64,000 nt of DNA from Fulvivirga maritima (GCF_021389955.1 NZ_CP089980.1:3033001-3097000); one strand, 5' to 3'; positions 44,114 to 53,641 are shown, numbered from the stretch's first letter. Numbers and translations are program-made. The notes: a model not told the origin generated them from the sequence alone.

Positions 44114-45481
44114 TTACTTTATATTGTATTTATCCATTCGTCGGTACATGGCTCCGCGAGAAAGACCTAGCTCTTTAGCGGCATGACTAATGTTGCCCTG
44201 GTGCTTTTTAATGGCATTATGAATAGCCCAGGCTTCCAGATTTTCAAGGTTATAATCATCAAAGACCTGATTTACATCTCGCTGACTAAGGAATGAAAAG
44301 TCAGAAGTAGTAAGTTCATGGCCTTCGCATAATATTACAGCCCTTTCTATAGCATGCTGTAGTTCACGAATGTTGCCTGGCCAATTGTGCTTTTGCAGTT
44401 TTTTGATTACCTCCTCTGATATGATTAGGTCTTTTTTGTGATATTTATTTCCATAAAGTGTTAAAAAATACTGGATCAAAAGAGGCATGTCGGCTAACCT
44501 TTCGGTCAGTGGTGGTATGGTTATTTCAACTGTATTAATTCTATATAATAAGTCTTCTCTAAACTCTCCTTGTTTCACCATTTCTTTTAGGTTACTGTTA
44601 GTAGCGCAGATGATTCTTACATCAATATCTACAGCGTGGTTTGTACCTAGTTTGGTTACTTTTCTGCTTTGCAGCACGGTTAAAAGCTTAGCTTGTAGAG
44701 CAGGAGTGAGGTTGCCAATCTCATCCAGGAAGATAGTGCCTCCAGAAGCTGCTTCAAACCTACCAATGCGATCTTCTTTAGCATCAGTAAAGGCCCCTTT
44801 TTTATGGCCGAACAATTCACTTTCAAAGAGGCTTTCAGAAATGGAGCCTAGATCTACACTTATAAAAGCCTGGTGAGCTCGATTAGAAGCCCGATGGATG
44901 GCCCTGGCAGCTACTTCCTTTCCAGTACCGTTTTCACCAAGAATAAGCACATCAGCATCAGTGTGTGCTACTTTGCTGATGATGTAAATCACGCTTTTCA
45001 TAGCTCGTGATTTGCCTATCATATTAGAAAACGCTGAATCTGCTGTGGAGGAAAGTATCTTGTTTCTTGATTCTAACTTTTCTATTTCTCGCTGCTGTTG
45101 GGCTAACGCCATAGCCGTTTGTACAGTGGCTAGCAGTTTTTCGTTTTGCCAGGGTTTCACTATAAAATCTGTAGCTCCTTCTTTCATGGCTTCCACCGCA
45201 AGGTTTACTTCTCCATAGGCTGTCATGAGTAATACCTGAGTGGCGGGTGATAGTTCCTTTATTTTCCTAAGCCACTTTAAGCCTTCTTTTCCTGAGGTTT
45301 CACCTTGCTGAAAATTCATATCAAGAAGTGCCAGATCATAATCCTTATCTGTAAGTTCATCTTCTATATGTAAGGGAGAATTGATAGTTTTGATTTCGCT
45401 ATAGTACTGCTCTAAAAACATTTTTACCGTGAGCAGTATGAAATCATCATCATCAATGACCAATATTTTTCCAGATAGCAT
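44114..45481 (-). CDS. Sigma-54-dependent response regulator (NtrC family)
   Basis: A 455-residue activator: receiver (1-125) with phospho-acceptor Asp in LALLDMNF near residue 52, AAA+ domain (about 150-380) with Walker A LGENGTGKEVAARA, the sigma-54-contacting GAFTDA loop, Walker B GGTIFLDEIGN, and R-finger region PGNIRELQHAIERA, then a Fis-type helix-turn-helix (HAAKELGLSRGAMYRRM) at the end. It sits divergent from two FtsX-type permeases. The 201 bases between contain a palindrome and a weak sigma-54-like promoter, so I infer that it activates the permease pair. Confidence 0.94.
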   Translation of the reverse strand: MLSGKILVIDDDDFILLTVKMFLEQYYSEIKTINSPLHIEDELTDKDYDLALLDMNFQQGETSGKEGLKWLRKIKELSPATQVLLMTAYGEVNLAVEAMKEGATDFIVKPWQNEKLLATVQTAMALAQQQREIEKLESRNKILSSTADSAFSNMIGKSRAMKSVIYIISKVAHTDADVLILGENGTGKEVAARAIHRASNRAHQAFISVDLGSISESLFESELFGHKKGAFTDAKEDRIGRFEAASGGTIFLDEIGNLTPALQAKLLTVLQSRKVTKLGTNHAVDIDVRIICATNSNLKEMVKQGEFREDLLYRINTVEITIPPLTERLADMPLLIQYFLTLYGNKYHKKDLIISEEVIKKLQKHNWPGNIRELQHAIERAVILCEGHELTTSDFSFLSQRDVNQVFDDYNLENLEAWAIHNAIKKHQGNISHAAKELGLSRGAMYRRMDKYNIK

Positions 45482-45545
45482 AGGTGTATTTATTTTCGTA
45501 AATGTATTTAATTGAAATCAAACGGCCATAAGTACTGCCCACTGA

Positions 45546-45564
45546 TGGACACTTTTGTGTTCTA
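45546..45564. promoter_or_regulatory. Candidate activator site for the sigma-54 regulator
   Basis: GGACAC-TTTT-GTGTTC (45547-45562) is an inverted repeat with one mismatch, about 80 bases before the weak sigma-54-like element. This is a suitable place for an NtrC-type enhancer. Confidence 0.35.
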
Positions 45565-45637
45565 TGGATGAACATTATTAAAATTGTAGCTGATGTTGTT
45601 TGTTATTAAGTTATTGAATTTCAGTAATTTAAAGTAA

Positions 45638-45653
45638 TGGCATTGTATTGGTA
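45638..45653 (+). promoter_or_regulatory. Weak sigma-54-like promoter before the permease pair
   Basis: TGGCATTGTATTGGTA resembles the -24/-12 consensus TGGCAC-N5-TTGC, but the spacing is one base short and the last C is G. The gene starts 30 bases downstream. Only the gene context (a divergent sigma-54 activator) makes it worth noting. Confidence 0.25.
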
Positions 45654-45682
45654 AAGGGCGAGTAGGAATAATTGGACAACTT

Positions 45683-48085
45683 ATGCTTAGCAACTATATA
45701 AAAATTGCATTTAGAAATTTATTACGTTTTAAAGGGTATACCCTTATCAATTTTATAGGCCTTTCTATAGGCCTTACAGTAGGCATACTCATTATGCTTT
45801 TTGCTATTAATGAAACCTCTTTTGATCAGATGCATAGCAAGGCTGATCGGATTTACAGAACAGTAACACTTACTGATGATTCCAGCGCAGAAGATGGTTA
45901 TGCTGGTATGGGCTGGGGAGTAGGTCATGAACTCAGAACTAAATACCCGGAAGTAGAAAGTGTAGTTTACTTTAAGAGTGCCTTTTCATTAAATGTATTT
46001 GATCAGGGTAAGCAATATGAGCATAAGCTATATTTCGCCAGTAATGATTTTTTTAATGTGTTTTCTTTTGATGTGCTAGAAGGTGATGCTGGTAAAGCTT
46101 TGGCTAAGCCAAATTCTGTAGTGATCACCAAAGAAATGAAAGAGAGGTATTTCGGTAAAGCAGAAGCCTTGGGAAAACTAGTTGCTTTAAGTGACTCCTC
46201 TGAGTATGAGGTAACTGCCGTGCTGGATGATCTTCCAGCTAATTCTCACCTTCAGTTTGATATGCTGCTATCTTTTACTACATACGAGCAGATGAATCCT
46301 TATTTCACTTACAGTGGAGGCTGGGGAAATTTAAATGTGTTTAATTATGTGCTGCTGAAGCCTGATGTTGATGTACAGAAATTTAAGGCTAAAGTGAGGA
46401 ATATTTATCTTGATAATGCAGGTGAAATGCTTCAGTCTTTTGGTGCTTCATGGTATGTGGGTGTGGAGCCATTGAATGATATTTACCTAAGGTCAAATAT
46501 ATCTAATCCTTTCGGGCCAAATGGCTCATGGAGTCAGGTGGTTTTGGTTATTTCTATAGCTGTATTTATCATCATTCTGGCGTGTATCAATTTTATAAAT
46601 CTTACTACCGCGCGTTCTGTATACAGAGCTAAAGAAGTGGGGCTGCGTAAGGTGGTGGGCTCCTCCAGAACTTCATTATTCTGGCAATTTTTGAGCGAAT
46701 CATTCTTCCTTACATTACTGTCTTTCATAGTGGTGGTGATAATATTAGATATTGTATTGCCTTATTTTAATCAACTTATGGGTAGGTCTTATAGCTTCAG
46801 TCAGCTATTTTCTATTCAAGTGATTGCCGCTGCTCTTATATTGGTAATAGTAGTATCCTTTTTAGCAGGGTTTTATCCGGCTATTGTGTTATCTGGTTAT
46901 AAGCCTATTTCTATTTTAAGCGGGAAAATGCAGACTTCTAAGAGAGGAGTTGGGCTTAGAAAGGTATTGGTGGTGTGTCAGTTTGTGATCTCTTCAGGCT
47001 TAGTGCTTGCCACTCTAATTGTTATTGATCAGTTACAGTTTATGAAAAATCAGGACTTGGGCTTTTCTAAAGATCAGGTGCTGGTGTTAGATTTAAAAAG
47101 GTTAGATAATGCTAAGAGCTTACAAGTTTTAAAAAATCAGTTGACAGGATATACTGGTGTGCAGTCCCTGGCTTATACTAATGCCTTACCAGGTAGGCCG
47201 GGTTGGCAAGGTCAAGTGGCCATTCCTGAAGGGTTTCCTGATGATAAAAGTGTTACTACCGAATATATGGCGGTCGATGAAGATTATATCAACACGCTTG
47301 AGCTCAATTTATTAGCAGGAAGAAATTTTGATTTGAGCCGGGTGTCAGATCTTGATGATGGTCTTATCATCAATGAAGTTTCAATGAAGGAGATGGGCTG
47401 GGTAGAGCCGGAGCAAGCCATAGGTAAAAAAATCACCTCTCCTTCAGGTTATCCGAAAGGAACAATAATAGCCGTAGTTAAAGATTATCATGGAGTAGGG
47501 CTGCAGGAGAAAATTTGGCCTAAAGTAATGGATTATAATCCGCAGGCATTTTCTTACCTGGCTATTAGGTTATCAACCGGAAATACAGGAGAAACTATTA
47601 GCAATATAGGGAATTTGTGGGGAGACTTATTCCCTGATTATACATTTGATTATTATTTCCTTGATCAGGATTTTGATCGTCAATACGCGCATGAAGAGCG
47701 ACTCATAAGTGTGCTTACCCTCTTTACCATACTTACTGTGGTAGTGGCTGCCATTGGTTTGTTAGGATTAATATCTTTTATGATTCTCTCTAAATCTAAA
47801 GAGATAGGCGTAAGAAAGGTGTTGGGAGCCAGCAGTTGGAGTATTTCCAAATTACTATCTAAAGAGTTTATGATACTCATTATTATAGCCAATATATTGG
47901 TGATACCTTTTGTGTGGTATTTTGGAACGCAGTGGTTGGAGCAGTATGCTTATCATATAGAATTGAACTTGTTTATTTTCCCTATAACTATACTTGTTAC
48001 TGTGTGTATAGCTTTTTTGGTGGTTGGGGTCAAAACCATCAGAGCTTCTCTTTCTAACCCGGTAGAAACTCTACGGGCCGATTAA
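45683..48085 (+). CDS. MacB/FtsX-type ABC transporter permease
   Basis: An 800-residue permease with a duplicated FtsX layout: TM1 near residues 21-42 (NFIGLSIGLTVGILIML), a MacB-type periplasmic core domain (about 45-280), TM2-4 (about 285-410), then a second TM near 425-450, a second periplasmic core domain (about 455-670) and three C-terminal helices ending GVKTIRASLSNPVETLRAD. The motifs ARSVYRAKEVGLRKVVGSSR and LSKSKEIGVRKVLGASSW are the conserved FtsX loops that contact an ATPase. No ATPase gene is adjacent, which is common in Bacteroidota. The substrate is unknown; a stress or antimicrobial efflux role is possible. Confidence 0.92.
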   Translation: MLSNYIKIAFRNLLRFKGYTLINFIGLSIGLTVGILIMLFAINETSFDQMHSKADRIYRTVTLTDDSSAEDGYAGMGWGVGHELRTKYPEVESVVYFKSAFSLNVFDQGKQYEHKLYFASNDFFNVFSFDVLEGDAGKALAKPNSVVITKEMKERYFGKAEALGKLVALSDSSEYEVTAVLDDLPANSHLQFDMLLSFTTYEQMNPYFTYSGGWGNLNVFNYVLLKPDVDVQKFKAKVRNIYLDNAGEMLQSFGASWYVGVEPLNDIYLRSNISNPFGPNGSWSQVVLVISIAVFIIILACINFINLTTARSVYRAKEVGLRKVVGSSRTSLFWQFLSESFFLTLLSFIVVVIILDIVLPYFNQLMGRSYSFSQLFSIQVIAAALILVIVVSFLAGFYPAIVLSGYKPISILSGKMQTSKRGVGLRKVLVVCQFVISSGLVLATLIVIDQLQFMKNQDLGFSKDQVLVLDLKRLDNAKSLQVLKNQLTGYTGVQSLAYTNALPGRPGWQGQVAIPEGFPDDKSVTTEYMAVDEDYINTLELNLLAGRNFDLSRVSDLDDGLIINEVSMKEMGWVEPEQAIGKKITSPSGYPKGTIIAVVKDYHGVGLQEKIWPKVMDYNPQAFSYLAIRLSTGNTGETISNIGNLWGDLFPDYTFDYYFLDQDFDRQYAHEERLISVLTLFTILTVVVAAIGLLGLISFMILSKSKEIGVRKVLGASSWSISKLLSKEFMILIIIANILVIPFVWYFGTQWLEQYAYHIELNLFIFPITILVTVCIAFLVVGVKTIRASLSNPVETLRAD

Positions 48086-48108
48086 TCAATAACTCAAACT
48101 ACAACATC

Positions 48109-50511
48109 ATGCTCAAGAATTATCTGAAAATTGCCATAAGGAATTTACGGCGTCACGTTTCGTATTCCATTATTAACATCATTGGATTAACCGTAGGTTT
48201 AACGGCGGCCTGTTTTCTCTTTCTTTATGTTTCAGATGAACTGAAGTATGATCAGGGCTATGCTAAATCTGACAGGATAGCTCGTGTGGTGGAGGTAGAA
48301 ATAGGTGTAGAAGGAGAGGAGCAATGGGCATTTACTTCAGGGCAGATGGGGCCTGCACTGGTGGAGGCATTCCCTAACGTGGTGAACCAAGTGAGGTTGA
48401 TACAGCCTTTTGGTCATATAAATCTTGAGTGGAAGGGGGAGAGGACTGAGGAGCGCAATTGGGTAATGGCAGACAGTACCTATTTTCAAATATTTGATTT
48501 TGAATTTATTGAAGGAGATCCTGAAACAGCTTTAGATCAACCTAATTCTGTGGTAATAAGAGATGTAATTGCTGAAAAGTATTTTGGTGACGAACCTGCC
48601 TTGGGTAAAGTACTGCCGTTTATCCAGATGGAGCCGGTTAAGATCACCGGTGTGATTAAAACTAAAAAGAATATTACTTATAGACATGATGTAATCCTTT
48701 CCAGAAATGATGCTATTGTGGGAATGGATCGTGTTAAAAAGGGTCTCGAAGCTTGGGATAGGTTATTCTCCACCACATTTGTAGAATTGGCCTCTCCTGA
48801 TGATTTAACTGAGATCAATAAGCAATTGCCAGAATTTGTGTCTCGTTTTCGTAATAATGTGGCTGATTTGGGTGATCCTTACTTACAGGCTAATGAAGAC
48901 ATATACTTGAATTCCACAGATATAGAGTCTCATGCTGATGTAAAGGGGAGTTGGTTTTATGTTTATTTGTTCATAGCAATTGGTTTATTCATACTAAGTA
49001 TTGCTTGTATTAATTATGTGAATTTGGCTACAGCCAGGTCCACGGAAAGGGCAAGAGAAATAGGTATAAGAAAGGTGTCCGGAGCTTACAAGAAGCAATT
49101 GATATTTCAGTTTCTCAGTGAGTCGGTATTGATTTCGGGCATTGCCTTTTTTCTTTCTGTAGGATTGGTTGATGTACTTCTTCCATTTTTTTCATCTATT
49201 GCCGGCAAAGAGCTGGTGATGGATGTCGCTACTTTTTTTAAGGTACTGCAAGTGCTATTTGCCATGTCTTTATTTACAGGGCTAGTGGCAGGCCTATACC
49301 CGGCGTTTTATTTAGCGAGTCTAAAGCCTTCTCAAACGCTAAAAGGAGAGATTTCAGCCTCCAAATCAGGACTTATACTTAGAAAGTCTTTGGTGATATT
49401 TCAGTTTACCTTGTCAATTATCATGATCATAGCTACCATAGTGATGTATCAGCAGATGGAATTTGTTAATAATAAATCACTAGGATTCGATAAAGAGCAT
49501 ATCCTCAATATAGATATCAATGCTGGTAATGTGAGAAGAAACTTTAGTGCTATGAAAGATGAGTTTTCTAAAATCTCTCAAGTGACCAGTGTGGCTACCT
49601 CATCTCGTTTACCTGGCGATTGGAAGTATATAAATCAGGTTACAGCCAAAACTTATGGTGATAAAAAGGATTCTCTGGAAAGTTATTTTATGGCCTTTGA
49701 TGAAGATATGCTTTCTACTTATGATCTGAAGCTGATGCAAGGCGAGAATTTTAGAGGATCATTAGGAATAGATTCTAGCTCACTCATGATTAATGAAACG
49801 GCTGCTCGTCAGATTTTTGGTGAGGCTAATCCTGTTGGAGAAAAAATGGCCATTGGTAACGTGGCATACCCTTTTACGGTAGTTGGTGTCATCAAGGATT
49901 TCAACTTCCAATCACTTCACCAGCCAGTGCGCCCTTTATTAATTGGTTACTATCATAATCCTGTTACGGCTATTGATTATTTCTCTCTCAAGATTGCTCC
50001 TCATGCTGATTATGCCGCTGTGGTGGAGGCTGCAAAAGGGGTGCACCTTAAGTTTGATGATTACACGGCTATGGAATACCACTTTCTAGACTCTCAGTTA
50101 GATCTTTTTTATAGAGCAGAAATCAAGGCTCAGCGCATTTTTGAAGTGGGAGCTTTCATTGCCATATTGATCGCCTGTATGGGTTTATTTGGGTTGTCAT
50201 CCTTCTTGTTAAGGAAAAGAGTAAAAGAGGTAAGTATAAGGAAAGTGTTGGGCGCCAGTACCTATCAGCTCTTTTTGCAGCTCTCTAAAACCTTTGTTTT
50301 TCAAGTGCTCACCGCTACTGTAATAGCCGTACCCTTAGCTTGGTGGCTCATGGATAGTTGGCTAAACTATTTCACTTATCATGTGGAAATCGGTGTAGTG
50401 GTATTTGTGGTCGCCGGCTTTTTTGGGGTGTTGATAACAGTGCTCACCACCGGCTATCAAACCATAAAAACTACCCGGGCCAATCCTGCTACCACCTTAA
50501 AGTCAGAATGA
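48109..50511 (+). CDS. MacB/FtsX-type ABC transporter permease, paralogue of the previous gene
   Basis: A second 800-residue permease with the same two-half layout: IIGLTVGLTAACFLFLYVSDELKYDQ near the start (in outline), FtsX loops ARSTERAREIGIRKVSGAYK and LRKRVKEVSIRKVLGASTY, and the final GYQTIKTTRANPATTLKSE. It starts 23 bases after the first, so the two are a tandem pair in one operon. They are clear paralogues but have diverged strongly in the periplasmic domains. They may form a heterodimer. A two-way terminator follows at 50521. Confidence 0.92.
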   Translation: MLKNYLKIAIRNLRRHVSYSIINIIGLTVGLTAACFLFLYVSDELKYDQGYAKSDRIARVVEVEIGVEGEEQWAFTSGQMGPALVEAFPNVVNQVRLIQPFGHINLEWKGERTEERNWVMADSTYFQIFDFEFIEGDPETALDQPNSVVIRDVIAEKYFGDEPALGKVLPFIQMEPVKITGVIKTKKNITYRHDVILSRNDAIVGMDRVKKGLEAWDRLFSTTFVELASPDDLTEINKQLPEFVSRFRNNVADLGDPYLQANEDIYLNSTDIESHADVKGSWFYVYLFIAIGLFILSIACINYVNLATARSTERAREIGIRKVSGAYKKQLIFQFLSESVLISGIAFFLSVGLVDVLLPFFSSIAGKELVMDVATFFKVLQVLFAMSLFTGLVAGLYPAFYLASLKPSQTLKGEISASKSGLILRKSLVIFQFTLSIIMIIATIVMYQQMEFVNNKSLGFDKEHILNIDINAGNVRRNFSAMKDEFSKISQVTSVATSSRLPGDWKYINQVTAKTYGDKKDSLESYFMAFDEDMLSTYDLKLMQGENFRGSLGIDSSSLMINETAARQIFGEANPVGEKMAIGNVAYPFTVVGVIKDFNFQSLHQPVRPLLIGYYHNPVTAIDYFSLKIAPHADYAAVVEAAKGVHLKFDDYTAMEYHFLDSQLDLFYRAEIKAQRIFEVGAFIAILIACMGLFGLSSFLLRKRVKEVSIRKVLGASTYQLFLQLSKTFVFQVLTATVIAVPLAWWLMDSWLNYFTYHVEIGVVVFVVAGFFGVLITVLTTGYQTIKTTRANPATTLKSE

Positions 50512-50520
50512 AATTAAAGA

Positions 50521-50547
50521 AAAAGGCCGCAATTCAGCGGCCTTTTT
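50521..50547. terminator. Two-way terminator between the permease pair and hpf
   Basis: AAAAGGCCGC (50521-50530) and GCGGCCTTTTT (50537-50547) form a GC-rich perfect stem with a 6-base loop and A/T tracts on both sides. It serves the plus-strand permease operon and the minus-strand hpf gene. Confidence 0.92.
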
Positions 50548-50552
50548 AATAT

Positions 50553-50855
50553 CTATCTCTTCTCTTGTTGAATGTCTTTTCGCTTTTTAATCTGCCTTTT
50601 TAGCTTGTCTACCACTTCCATTACAGATTCTCTAAAACTTTCTGACTGGTACTCGGCAAAAAGCGTTGGCCCAGGTAAAAAGACTTTAATTTCGCAGACT
50701 TTGGTTTCATCATGATCGTTGAATACGGTTTTTAAGTAAACATCTACTCCGGTAATCTGATCATCAAGTTTGGTGAGATGTTTTAATCTTTCATCCACAA
50801 AGTCAAGCAACTCCTGATTGGCATTAAAGCCTACAGTTTGTATGTCGGTTTTCAT
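50553..50855 (-). CDS. hpf: Ribosome hibernation promoting factor (short HPF/RaiA type)
   Basis: A 100-residue protein of the HPF/RaiA family that binds the decoding region of 30S subunits in resting cells. It begins MKTDIQTVGFNANQELLDFV with the family beta-alpha-beta-beta-beta-alpha pattern, conserved LKHLTKLDDQITGVDVYLK and a basic C-terminal helix (DKLKRQIKKRKDIQQEKR). The long HPF C-terminal dimerisation domain is absent, so it is the short form. It lies 16 bases after a 48-residue membrane protein gene on the same strand. Confidence 0.93.
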   Translation of the reverse strand: MKTDIQTVGFNANQELLDFVDERLKHLTKLDDQITGVDVYLKTVFNDHDETKVCEIKVFLPGPTLFAEYQSESFRESVMEVVDKLKRQIKKRKDIQQEKR

Positions 50856-50871
50856 ATATTTGGTTTATTTA

Positions 50872-51018
50872 TTAGCGTCCTCCTATTAATCTTAATAGTA
50901 AAATAATAACAGCTGCGATGAGTAGCACATGAATGAACCACCCCAGGTCAAAATAAAAGAACCCGAACAGCCAACCCAATATTAGCACGATTAAGACAAT
51001 TAGAAAACAACCTTTCAT
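50872..51018 (-). CDS. Small hydrophobic membrane protein, Lmo0937-like (DUF5670)
   Basis: A 48-residue ORF I translated by hand: ATG at 51018, TAA at 50872. It has two hydrophobic helices (FLIVLIVLILGWLFGFFYF and FIHVLLIAAVIILLL) joined by DLGW and ends RLIGGR, the pattern of the Lmo0937 family of tiny stress-related membrane proteins. It sits 16 bases upstream of hpf on the same strand, so a shared stress/stationary-phase role is plausible. The function of the family is not established. Confidence 0.8.
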   Translation of the reverse strand: MKGCFLIVLIVLILGWLFGFFYFDLGWFIHVLLIAAVIILLLRLIGGR

Positions 51019-51162
51019 TTTAATTCAATTTTTTTCTGGTAACGGTCGCTATATTCATGCCATGTGGTAAGCGAGTAATTATTAATGAATTACGAGTAAT
51101 TAGCTGTGGAATAATATAAACGTTAACCCTTTTTTTCTACAATTTCTATTACTTTTATCCTC

Positions 51163-52005
51163 ATGTATTGTGCAGTAAATCATAATGTGATACCCGTAGA
51201 AGAAGCGGCTATCAGTATTCGTGATCTCAGTGTTTTGAGAGGTTATGGTATATTCGATTTTTTTAGAACAGATTATGGAATTCCGTTATTTATAGATGAT
51301 CATCTGGCTCGGCTGGAGTATTCTTCAAAGAAAATTTTTCCTAAGGCTCAATTGGATATTGAAGCGGTTAGGGCTACTATTTCGAGCTTGATGAACCGTA
51401 ACAATAAGCCACTTTCCGGTATTAGAATAGTGAGGACAGGAGGGGTAACGCCTAATGGTTATGAGCCAGGAACTCCTAATCTTATCATCACTCAGGAAGA
51501 TATATCTTTCCCTTCTGCTGAAAAATATAATAATGGCGTAAAGCTGATCTCTTATGAATTTCAAAGAGAGTTGGTGGATGTGAAGACTATTAGCTATATG
51601 ACTGGAATATGGTTGCAAGAAAAAGTACATGCAGCCGGTGCTTATGACATTTTGTATCATCAAGCACAAAAGGTGAGTGAGCTTACCAGAAGTAATTTTT
51701 TTATTATTGATGAGAATGATACTTTAATTACGCCTCCTGATAATATTCTAAAAGGAGTTACAAGAAAAAAGGTTTTGGAGCTGGCAGGGCAATTTATGAA
51801 GGTAGAGGAAAGAGGAATTAGGTTGGATGATGTGTTCAAAGCTAAGGAAGCCTTTCTTACCGGTACCACTAAAAGAGTGCTGCCCGTAACTCAGGTAGAT
51901 GATAATATGATAGGAAGTGGAAAGCCTGGCTCTAAAACTAAAGCCATAATGGAGGCTTTTAAGAAACTAGAAAACGAATACTTTGATAATTATAGAAAGA
52001 ATTAA
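51163..52005 (+). CDS. Class IV PLP-dependent aminotransferase (branched-chain or aminodeoxychorismate lyase type)
   Basis: A 280-residue fold-type IV PLP enzyme. It begins with the dimer-interface VIPVEEAAISIRDLSVLRGYGIFDFFRT in outline, has the PLP lysine in VKTISYMTG near residue 144, the Glu-containing strand KVSELTRSNFFII, and the phosphate-binding ITPPDNILKGVTRKKVLELA and FLTGTTKRVLPV. These features fit branched-chain amino acid aminotransferase, D-amino acid aminotransferase and PabC alike, and the sequence alone does not separate them. It is followed after nine bases by the exonuclease gene. Confidence 0.88.
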   Translation: MYCAVNHNVIPVEEAAISIRDLSVLRGYGIFDFFRTDYGIPLFIDDHLARLEYSSKKIFPKAQLDIEAVRATISSLMNRNNKPLSGIRIVRTGGVTPNGYEPGTPNLIITQEDISFPSAEKYNNGVKLISYEFQRELVDVKTISYMTGIWLQEKVHAAGAYDILYHQAQKVSELTRSNFFIIDENDTLITPPDNILKGVTRKKVLELAGQFMKVEERGIRLDDVFKAKEAFLTGTTKRVLPVTQVDDNMIGSGKPGSKTKAIMEAFKKLENEYFDNYRKN

Positions 52006-52014
52006 AATATAGAA

Positions 52015-52794
52015 ATGAGCAAAATAAGCATCGTATCCTGGAATGTAAACGGAATAAGAGCAATAGTAAAGAAGGAGTTTGTAGAAAACGTAAAAAAAAT
52101 GGATCCTGATATTTTATGCCTTCAGGAGACAAAAGGGTCAGTTGAAGATGTGAAGACGGCTTTAGAACTGTTGCCTGAGTATAAGCATTTTGCGAATGCC
52201 TCAAAGGCAAGAAAGGGCTATTCTGGTACGGCTATATTAACAAAAGAGGAGCCTATCTCCGTTACTTACGATCTTGATTATGAAGAGCATGACCAGGAAG
52301 GTAGAGTGATAACTGCAGAATTTGAGTCTTTCTATTTAATTAATGTGTATACTCCGAATTCCGGACAAGGATTAAAAAGGCTTGATTATAGACAAACCTG
52401 GGATGAATATTTCTTGGGCTATATGAAAAAGTTAGAAGAGAAGAAGCCAGTGATATTATGTGGTGATTTGAATGTGGCTCATGAAGAGATTGACATTGCC
52501 CGACCTAAGCAAAACTATAATAAATCGGCGGGCTTTACCCAGCAAGAAATTGATGGCTTTGATAAATATTTAGCTGAAGGATATGTAGATGCATTCAGAC
52601 ATTTTTACCCTGAAGAAGTAAAATACAGCTATTGGAATTATATGTTCAATGCCAGAGCTAATAATGTGGGCTGGAGAATAGATTACTTTTTGGTAAGCCA
52701 AGCCTTAATGCCAAAAGTAGAAGACTCTCAGATTCACAATGAATACATGGGCTCAGATCATTGCCCTGTGGAGTTGGTGATGAAGATGGGGTAA
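52015..52794 (+). CDS. xth: Exodeoxyribonuclease III (AP endonuclease)
   Basis: A 259-residue endonuclease/exonuclease/phosphatase-fold enzyme acting at abasic sites in base excision repair. Catalytic segments are VSWNVNGIRA near the start, ILCLQETKG (Glu near residue 39), NVYTPNSGQGLKRLDYR, CGDLNVAHEEIDIARP near residue 145, the segment SYWNYMFNARANNVGWRIDYFLVS, and SDHCPVELVM with the final catalytic His. It lies nine bases after the aminotransferase gene and is followed by a two-way terminator. Confidence 0.95.
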   Translation: MSKISIVSWNVNGIRAIVKKEFVENVKKMDPDILCLQETKGSVEDVKTALELLPEYKHFANASKARKGYSGTAILTKEEPISVTYDLDYEEHDQEGRVITAEFESFYLINVYTPNSGQGLKRLDYRQTWDEYFLGYMKKLEEKKPVILCGDLNVAHEEIDIARPKQNYNKSAGFTQQEIDGFDKYLAEGYVDAFRHFYPEEVKYSYWNYMFNARANNVGWRIDYFLVSQALMPKVEDSQIHNEYMGSDHCPVELVMKMG

Positions 52795-52819
52795 GTATAT
52801 AAGCTTTCTGTAAAACAAA

Positions 52820-52856
52820 AAAAGCCATCTGTGATAATGAATCATAGATGGCTTTT
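52820..52856. terminator. Two-way terminator between xth and the S1/P1 nuclease gene
   Basis: AAAAGCCATCT (52820-52830) and AGATGGCTTTT (52846-52856) form an 11-bp perfect stem; the loop can partly pair further (GTGAT/ATCAT). A and T tracts flank both sides. Confidence 0.9.
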
Positions 52857-52876
52857 ATAATGATTTTGATTTTTGT

Positions 52877-53641
52877 TTATCCGTAAATATCGTTAAGCAC
52901 TCCAGCTAATCTTATTCCAGCAAGTTTTAGTCTTTCTTTTACTGTATGCCAGTTTTTGTAGCGATATTCATAGTTGATCTCCTTTTTCTCCGGGAGGTTA
53001 TATACTTGTTCTCTGAGTGACATAGACTCATAAGCCCAATCTCTCACGGAGCTACTTTGCCATTCTTTAATTTGATCTTTGGTCGCGTGGTTTACTACAT
53101 CACCAAGTTCTGTATAGCTGTAGTTTTCCGAATCTATCATGCCGCTGTCCCATACAGAGTGCAGGTTTGACGGATTCCAGAACCACTTTACTTTCACCTG
53201 GTTGCCGCCCATATCTTCACCAGTACCTACATGTAAAGGCTGGTGGATATCTCCGATTAGATGAGTAAGGATTTTAATGCCTTCCGCTTCTTTTTCTTTA
53301 CTAAGACCGCCTTTTTTAAGGTCTGCTATTACCCTTTCTATAGTTTCAATAGCATCACCGTCAGGGTTCTTCTCAGTTTCTTCATAGGTTTTACCATCAG
53401 GTATAGTTACCCAGTGCCAGTCATGAGTATGATCATAAGCATGGTCAGATTTTATGTTATCCATCCAGTTACTTACCGTGGCTAATGATTCTCCATTAAG
53501 TATTTCTGTGATGTGTTTTTTAGCTTTTTTAGATAGGTGTTGTTCGGCTACATATCCAACTACACGGTGTCCGGTCATACCCCATCCAAATACCTGCATA
53601 GAAGCAAACAGGCATAGAATAAATGTTACTTTCTTTAGCAT
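52877..53641 (-). CDS. S1/P1 family nuclease, exported
   Basis: A zinc-dependent single-strand nuclease/3'-nucleotidase of 254 residues. The signal peptide (MLKKVTFILCLFASMQVFG) is followed directly by WGMTGHRVVGYVAEQHL; in this family the new N-terminal Trp and the next His bind zinc. Further ligands are visible in NWMDNIKSDHAYDHTHDWHWV, LTHLIGDIHQPLHVG and NLHSVWDSGMI. It is likely periplasmic or secreted, giving phosphate or nucleosides from nucleic acid. A candidate promoter lies at 53668. Confidence 0.94.
   Translation of the reverse strand: MLKKVTFILCLFASMQVFGWGMTGHRVVGYVAEQHLSKKAKKHITEILNGESLATVSNWMDNIKSDHAYDHTHDWHWVTIPDGKTYEETEKNPDGDAIETIERVIADLKKGGLSKEKEAEGIKILTHLIGDIHQPLHVGTGEDMGGNQVKVKWFWNPSNLHSVWDSGMIDSENYSYTELGDVVNHATKDQIKEWQSSSVRDWAYESMSLREQVYNLPEKKEINYEYRYKNWHTVKERLKLAGIRLAGVLNDIYG

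Noticed and set aside
44487-44876. Plus-strand ORF of 129 codons
   Set aside because: It is antisense to the AAA+ domain of the sigma-54 regulator, with no family resemblance.
51070-51100. Repeated CGAGTAATTA with an inverted GTAATT/AATTAC upstream of the class IV aminotransferase gene
   Set aside because: Short, AT-rich and easily due to chance; there is no nearby promoter element to give it meaning.
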